Shown here piece after piece: positions 16,241 through 18,876 of a stretch of DNA of 18,876 bases. Both the position numbers and the translations under genes were made by a program. Every line of letters begins with the position of its first letter. Within the stretch, counting starts at the first letter, position 1. The notes beneath the pieces are model-generated. The model did not search any database. It saw only the letters and a program-made list of their open reading frames with translations, and was not told the DNA's origin. This stretch comes from Acidobacteriaceae bacterium. Its GTDB lineage: Bacteria > Acidobacteriota > Terriglobia > Terriglobales > Acidobacteriaceae. The stretch is from assembly GCA_003165455.1 (NCBI GenBank), contig PLUJ01000221.1, positions 304-19,179 on the forward strand, written 5' to 3'.

Positions 16241-16313
16241 GGCTGGCCGTGCCAGCCAACTTTGCTTCGCGCGAATACGGGGAGGCCGGGTTAGGGCAGC
16301 CGCTACCGGCTGC
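16241..16313. repeat. Two strong palindromic hairpins downstream of modA
   Basis: GGCTGGC (16241-16247) pairs with GCCAGCC (16251-16257) around CGT. GCAGCCG (16296-16302) pairs with CGGCTGC (16307-16313) around CTAC. Both stems are perfect 7-bp GC-rich pairs in the 217-nt gap between modA and the acyltransferase gene. They may end the modA transcript or be dispersed REP-like elements; no T run follows on the minus strand. Confidence 0.5.
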
Positions 16314-16359
16314 GCGGCGGACCGGGTTTATCGGGCAGATTGTCGGGCTGCCGGAATGC

Positions 16360-16381
16360 AGGAGTATAGAAGGAGTATAGA
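16360..16381. repeat. 11-bp tandem duplication after the modA stop
   Basis: AGGAGTATAGA occurs twice back to back (16360-16370 and 16371-16381), followed by a partial third copy, AGGA, that runs up to the modA stop codon region. It is probably slippage; no function is apparent. Confidence 0.7.
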
Positions 16382-16386
16382 AGGAA

Positions 16387-17166
16387 CTACTTGCCCGCGC
16401 TTATATCGACTTCGAACCCATAGCTTTTTAGCACATCGCCGATCGCCGGGGTTTTGACGAACTCAACAAACTGTTGCGCCGCTTCCTGATTCTTCGATGA
16501 TTTAAGAATGACGCAGGCCTGCGCAATCGGGGGATAGTCACCCGAAGGGGTTTCAAAGTAGCGCCCTTTGTCCTCCATGTTCGGCGACAATGCCAGAGAC
16601 AAAGCGACAATTCCCACATCGGCCGCGCCCGAAACTACGAATGACGCGGTTTCGGCAATATTTTCTCCCAGCACGAGCTTATCTTTCACCTTGTCATAGA
16701 GATTTTCTTTTTGCAGCGCGGCGACGGCCGCCTTCCCGTAGGGAGCATGTTGCGGATTGGCAACCGCAATCTTCTTTACGGAAGGATCGAGCAAAGCCTT
16801 CATTCCGGAACTCAGATCTAGCTTCGATCCGTTCGGAACCCAGATTACGATCTTGCCCCGAGCGTACTGAAAGTAGCTGCCCGGTACGGTCAATCCCGCC
16901 GCCTCAAGCTTTTGCGCGTAATCCAGATTCGCGGAAAAGAAAGCGTCAAATGGTGCTCCATTCTGAATCTGCTGAAAAAAATTCCCCGAAGATCCATAAG
17001 TCGGCTTGACCATCTTGCCCGTCTGCTTCTGATATCGGCCGGCAATATCCTGCATGGCAAATTGCAAATCGGCAGCGGCCGCGACGCTCAAGTCTTGCGC
17101 CGCGCAGAACTGCGACACAAGTGCGCTTACCACGACTGCGATCAGGCCTATTTGTCGAACGTCCAT
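16387..17166 (-). CDS. modA: Periplasmic molybdate-binding protein
   Basis: ModA binds molybdate or tungstate in the periplasm and delivers it to the ModB permease. I place the start at ATG 17166, not 17196, because AGGAG sits 7 nt before it and the signal peptide MDVRQIGLIAVVVSALVSQF begins there, with cleavage probably after FCAA (residue 23). The mature protein opens LSVAAAADLQFAMQDIA, with the oxyanion-site patterns YGSSGNFFQQI, VANPQHAPYGKAA, LGENIAETASFV and YPPIAQACV, all typical of ModA. The total length is 259 residues, normal for the family. No modB or modC is adjacent: the next gene on this strand is the acyltransferase. It is divergent from the mop gene and the two share a short intergenic space. 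Selectivity for molybdate over tungstate cannot be read from sequence. Confidence 0.92.
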   Translation of the reverse strand: MDVRQIGLIAVVVSALVSQFCAAQDLSVAAAADLQFAMQDIAGRYQKQTGKMVKPTYGSSGNFFQQIQNGAPFDAFFSANLDYAQKLEAAGLTVPGSYFQYARGKIVIWVPNGSKLDLSSGMKALLDPSVKKIAVANPQHAPYGKAAVAALQKENLYDKVKDKLVLGENIAETASFVVSGAADVGIVALSLALSPNMEDKGRYFETPSGDYPPIAQACVILKSSKNQEAAQQFVEFVKTPAIGDVLKSYGFEVDISAGK

Positions 17167-17180
17167 CGACTTTCTCCTAA

Positions 17181-17201
17181 CGTCTATAATCGTCATATGC
17201 C
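17181..17201. promoter_or_regulatory. Shared modA/mop promoter region
   Basis: On the plus strand TATAAT (17185-17190) ends 6 nt before the mop ATG at 17197. On the minus strand the same bases read ATTATAGA, just upstream of the modA AGGAG. One small AT core may therefore serve both divergent genes. The stretch has the pattern TATA-N6-ATATGC, and a similar CGTATAGATATGC lies at 18438-18450 upstream of the regulator and the TonB gene. No good -35 was found for either direction. Confidence 0.45.
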
Positions 17202-17403
17202 AATCTCAGCACGAAACAAGTTGCGTGGAACCATCGAGGAACTTCAGCTTGGGGATATCATGGCCCACGTGGTGGTCCGCGTCGGCGACAACCTTATCGA
17301 AAGCGCCATCACCCGCCGCAGCGCCGACGAACTGAAACTCAAGAAGGGCGATACCGTGACTGCCGTGGTAAAAGCCACCGAGGTAATGATTCAGAAAGAC
17401 TGA
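17197..17403 (+). CDS. mop: Stand-alone molbindin (Mop/TOBE domain protein)
   Basis: This 68-residue protein is a single Mop domain, the size of the clostridial molybdenum-binding Mop proteins. Molbindins assemble as hexamers that store or buffer molybdate in the cytoplasm. The sequence runs from SARNKLRGTIEELQLGDIMA through ITRRSADELKLKKGDTV to the conserved KATEVMI near the C terminus. It is about 46 percent identical by hand count (30 of 65 positions) to the C-terminal domain of the regulator encoded at 17903-18355, so the two Mop domains are paralogous. The frame could be extended upstream to 16912, but that would run antisense through modA; the ATG at 17197 gives the exact family length. 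There is no Shine-Dalgarno sequence; TATAAT ends 6 nt upstream, which fits a leaderless transcript. Confidence 0.93.
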   Translation: MPISARNKLRGTIEELQLGDIMAHVVVRVGDNLIESAITRRSADELKLKKGDTVTAVVKATEVMIQKD

Positions 17404-17425
17404 AGCGGGAGCTTGCTGAATTCTC

Positions 17426-17900
17426 CTACTGTACTTCCACAATCTTCAATCCGGTCACTTGCCTCACCCAGCGCGCCATTCGCTTCTCATTCGGAATCAC
17501 AATGCGGTAGGGTCCCTCTTTAGAATCCATCGGCTTGCCATCTTTCAGGAAGGCCAAAACGAATTTCTTATCGCTGAATGCCGGATCGATTTCCGGGAGC
17601 GCAATCACAACCCGATAGCCGTCGGCGGCTTCCACCAGCAGGCAAGACGCCATTCGTTTTCCTCTCAGCGTGTCGCCCAGTGGAACTCCGCCTTTCTCCA
17701 CGACGGCCCTGAGTTCGACCCCCTCGAAAGAAGTGCCTTCAACGGTAACTTTGATACGCGGCAAGTTTTCAATTTCCGCGCGAGTTAAGACGGCCTGCTT
17801 TCCGTTCTCGGTTTTGAACGGTCAGTTGCTGTGAATGCAGCAATCCAGTGTGAAGAACTAGGGCCAGAAGCAGCGCGGGAAACGCACGAGCTTTTCTCAT
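17426..17900 (-). CDS. Secreted sulfite-oxidase-fold-like (molybdopterin-binding type) protein, apparent frameshift
   Basis: The gene is split between two frames. From ATG 17900, two nt after the regulator stop, the first frame encodes the signal peptide MRKARAFPALLLALVLHTGL followed by LHSQQLTVQ, then loses sense and stops after 43 codons. The second frame carries KTENGKQAVLTRAEIENL and continues through VKVTVEGTSF-like strands, LRGKRMAS, LLVEAADGYRVVIALPEIDP, KEGPYRIVIP and RMARWVRQVTGLKIVEV. Deleting one A from the run at 17812-17815 joins them as QQLTVQTENGKQ, giving a 157-residue protein. The mature part resembles small exported proteins annotated as molybdopterin-dependent oxidoreductases. 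I see no clear cysteine ligand for the cofactor, so catalysis is doubtful. A sequencing indel, a recent pseudogene or frameshifting are all possible. Confidence 0.7.
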
Positions 17901-17902
17901 AT

Positions 17903-18355
17903 TCAAACCCGCAGAATCATCACTTCGGTGGCTTTGATCAGAGCGGCGGCCGTCTGCCCTGCCTTCAACTGCATTTCTCTCGCGGAACGCGCGGTAATGA
18001 TCGACGTGATTTGCTGACCGCCAATCGAAATCCTTACTTCCGCCATCAGGCCGCTGATGCGGACCGAATCGATTCTTCCCACCAACTGATTGCGCCCGCT
18101 TACTTTGCGAATCACTCCTGCGCGTTCCTGTTCCGTTTTCCCGCGCGTTCTGTAAAGCAGGCGGTCGAGTTCGCTCAGCGGAATGCGGTGATGGCCTCCG
18201 GCGGTTTTGATGCTGCGAATCTTCTTCTTGTAGATCCACTGCTTGATCGTGGGGAAACTGATTCCAAGTTGCAAGGCGGCGTCACGTAATTGCAGCAAGT
18301 CTTCACTCCCGCTTTTTTGCCGCTCCTCACGCCCAGACTGTCCGTTCCTTCGCAT
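17903..18355 (-). CDS. Helix-turn-helix and Mop-domain fusion regulator
   Basis: This 150-residue protein joins a MerR/excisionase-type DNA-binding domain (about 20-69: LLQLRDAALQLGISFPTIKQ, then the wing region TAGGHHRIPLSELDRLL) to a TOBE/Mop domain (about 87-150, ending KATEVMILRV). Mop domains bind molybdate or tungstate oxyanions. The design parallels ModE, which has a different, LysR-like winged helix and two Mop domains, so this is best read as a compact one-component molybdate-responsive regulator. Hexamer or dimer formation through the Mop part would be expected. It is 2 nt upstream of the secreted Mo-type gene and probably co-translated with it. TAGGAT lies about 10 nt before ATG 18355. 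Its targets may include itself, modA/mop and the divergent TonB receptor; this is inferred from position only. Confidence 0.88.
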   Translation of the reverse strand: MRRNGQSGREERQKSGSEDLLQLRDAALQLGISFPTIKQWIYKKKIRSIKTAGGHHRIPLSELDRLLYRTRGKTEQERAGVIRKVSGRNQLVGRIDSVRISGLMAEVRISIGGQQITSIITARSAREMQLKAGQTAAALIKATEVMILRV

Positions 18356-18382
18356 TGGAACGAAATCCTAATCGCCAGATCG

Positions 18383-18421
18383 GTTGCCGGTCAACAAGAC
18401 CGCAACTTTACACATAGTAAA
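18383..18421. promoter_or_regulatory. Inverted repeats upstream of the HTH-Mop regulator
   Basis: GTTG (18383-18386) and CGGTC (18388-18392), separated by one unpaired C, mirror GACCG (18398-18402) and CAAC (18403-18406) around the centre AACAA. Immediately beside it TTTAC (18407-18411) mirrors GTAAA (18417-18421). Both lie between the regulator start and the TonB gene, about 30-65 nt from the regulator ATG. They are good candidates for an autoregulatory operator or a leader hairpin. Confidence 0.5.
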
Positions 18422-18537
18422 ACACCTGTAATCAAAACGTATAGATATGCATTAGAATCGACTACCGATCTGTATCGAATGTACACTCACAAGTTAATTT
18501 GACTGTCTTAAGTCGGCTATCGTCTGCAAGGAGGCTT

Positions 18538-18876
18538 ATGCGTAAGGCTGCTCTCTTCCTGGTTGCGGTTGCGATGTGTCTCACAACAAAGATTACTCTC
18601 GCGCAGGGGAGCGTGAGCTTGTCCGGCGTGGTGACGGACCAAACCGGCGCGGCCCTTCGCGATGTTGTGGTGACAATCAAGAACGTCGACACAGGTGCAA
18701 CGCGAAAGAGCGCAACCGACGGTGGAGGGCACTATCGGGAGTCCGGCCTGCCTCCGGGGCGTTTCGAGATTCGAGCGGCAAAACCAGGGTTTGCGGATGA
18801 AACGCGCATGGGAATCAGTTTGGCGGTTGGCCAGGACGCCGCGGTGGACATTAGGATGCAGCTGAGGACCCCCGAC
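18538..18876 (+). CDS. TonB-dependent receptor, N-terminal part (cut by window edge)
   Basis: The first 113 codons are present and the frame is open at the window end. A signal peptide, MRKAALFLVAVAMCLTTKIT then LAQ, is followed from residue 24 by a carboxypeptidase-regulatory-like (CarboxypepD_reg) beta-sandwich: SVSLSGVVTDQTGAALRDVV, then VTIKNVDTGATRKSATDGGG, and LPPGRFEIRAAKPGF. In acidobacteria this arrangement begins the large outer-membrane TonB-dependent receptors, whose plug and barrel would lie beyond the window. AAGGAGG only 3 nt before ATG 18538 is a strong but close ribosome site. It is divergent from the HTH-Mop regulator with a 182-nt shared space, so control by that regulator is plausible. 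The substrate is unknown. A different secreted protein using the same domain cannot be excluded. Confidence 0.8.
   Translation, partial: MRKAALFLVAVAMCLTTKITLAQGSVSLSGVVTDQTGAALRDVVVTIKNVDTGATRKSATDGGGHYRESGLPPGRFEIRAAKPGFADETRMGISLAVGQDAAVDIRMQLRTPD

Noticed and set aside
17167..17196. Upstream ATG for modA
   Set aside because: ATG 17166 has AGGAG at good spacing and begins the signal peptide; the 17196 start has neither and overlaps the mop start.
16912..17403. Longer 163-residue version of the Mop protein
   Set aside because: The extra N-terminal part is antisense to modA; the ATG at 17197 gives the standard 68-residue Mop domain with a -10 hexamer just upstream.
17426..17764. 112-residue protein starting at TTG 17764 as a complete gene
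   Set aside because: Coding similarity continues upstream of the TTG in the same frame and then joins a signal peptide in another frame, so a frameshift explains it better.
18499..18523. TTGACT / TATCGT promoter for the TonB receptor
   Set aside because: The spacer is only 13 nt, too short for a normal sigma-70 promoter.
18356..18537. Molybdenum-cofactor riboswitch upstream of the regulator or TonB gene
   Set aside because: The region is too short and contains only two small inverted repeats; no multi-helix architecture was found.

Overview
The window looks like the chromosome of an acidobacterium, probably of the class Terriglobia. The pointers are a TonB-dependent receptor that starts with a carboxypeptidase-regulatory-like domain, a DUF1624/HGSNAT-type membrane acyltransferase, a large secreted beta-propeller protein, moderately high GC with Ala/Ser/Pro-rich linkers, and a didermal lptC/A-lptB-rpoN-hpf block. 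No marker gene fixes the taxonomy, so this is an inference.

Layout. Positions 1-3972 are all minus strand: the N-terminal third of a ClpC-type unfoldase (cut by the window edge), an orphan LolD-like ATPase, mtnA (methionine salvage) and pyrE (pyrimidine synthesis, with a C-terminal cysteine knuckle). A secreted beta-propeller protein (4093-6444, plus) is divergent from pyrE and converges on an MFS exporter (6488-7774, minus). A VapBC-type toxin-antitoxin pair (7963-8612, plus) follows, with a palindromic operator on its promoter. Next comes the envelope and regulation block on the plus strand: a very long LptC/LptA-like protein (8740-11196), lptB, rpoN with an inserted low-complexity segment of about 150 residues, and a long-form hpf. 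A membrane acyltransferase (14940-16169, minus) converges on hpf.

The right end (16387-18876) is a molybdenum-themed group: modA without modBC, a 68-residue stand-alone molbindin (Mop) transcribed divergently from modA, a small secreted sulfite-oxidase-fold-like protein broken by an apparent one-base frameshift, and a regulator that joins a MerR/excisionase-type helix-turn-helix to a Mop domain. A TonB-dependent receptor that runs off the window edge is divergent from the regulator. The HTH-Mop regulator is plausibly the molybdate sensor for its neighbours. This is the best candidate in the window for a little-described system.

Several plus-strand genes (7963, 8740, 17197) have no Shine-Dalgarno sequence but carry a -10-like hexamer ending 6-7 nt before ATG, suggesting leaderless transcripts. 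No tRNA, rRNA, CRISPR array, insertion sequence or prophage gene was seen.
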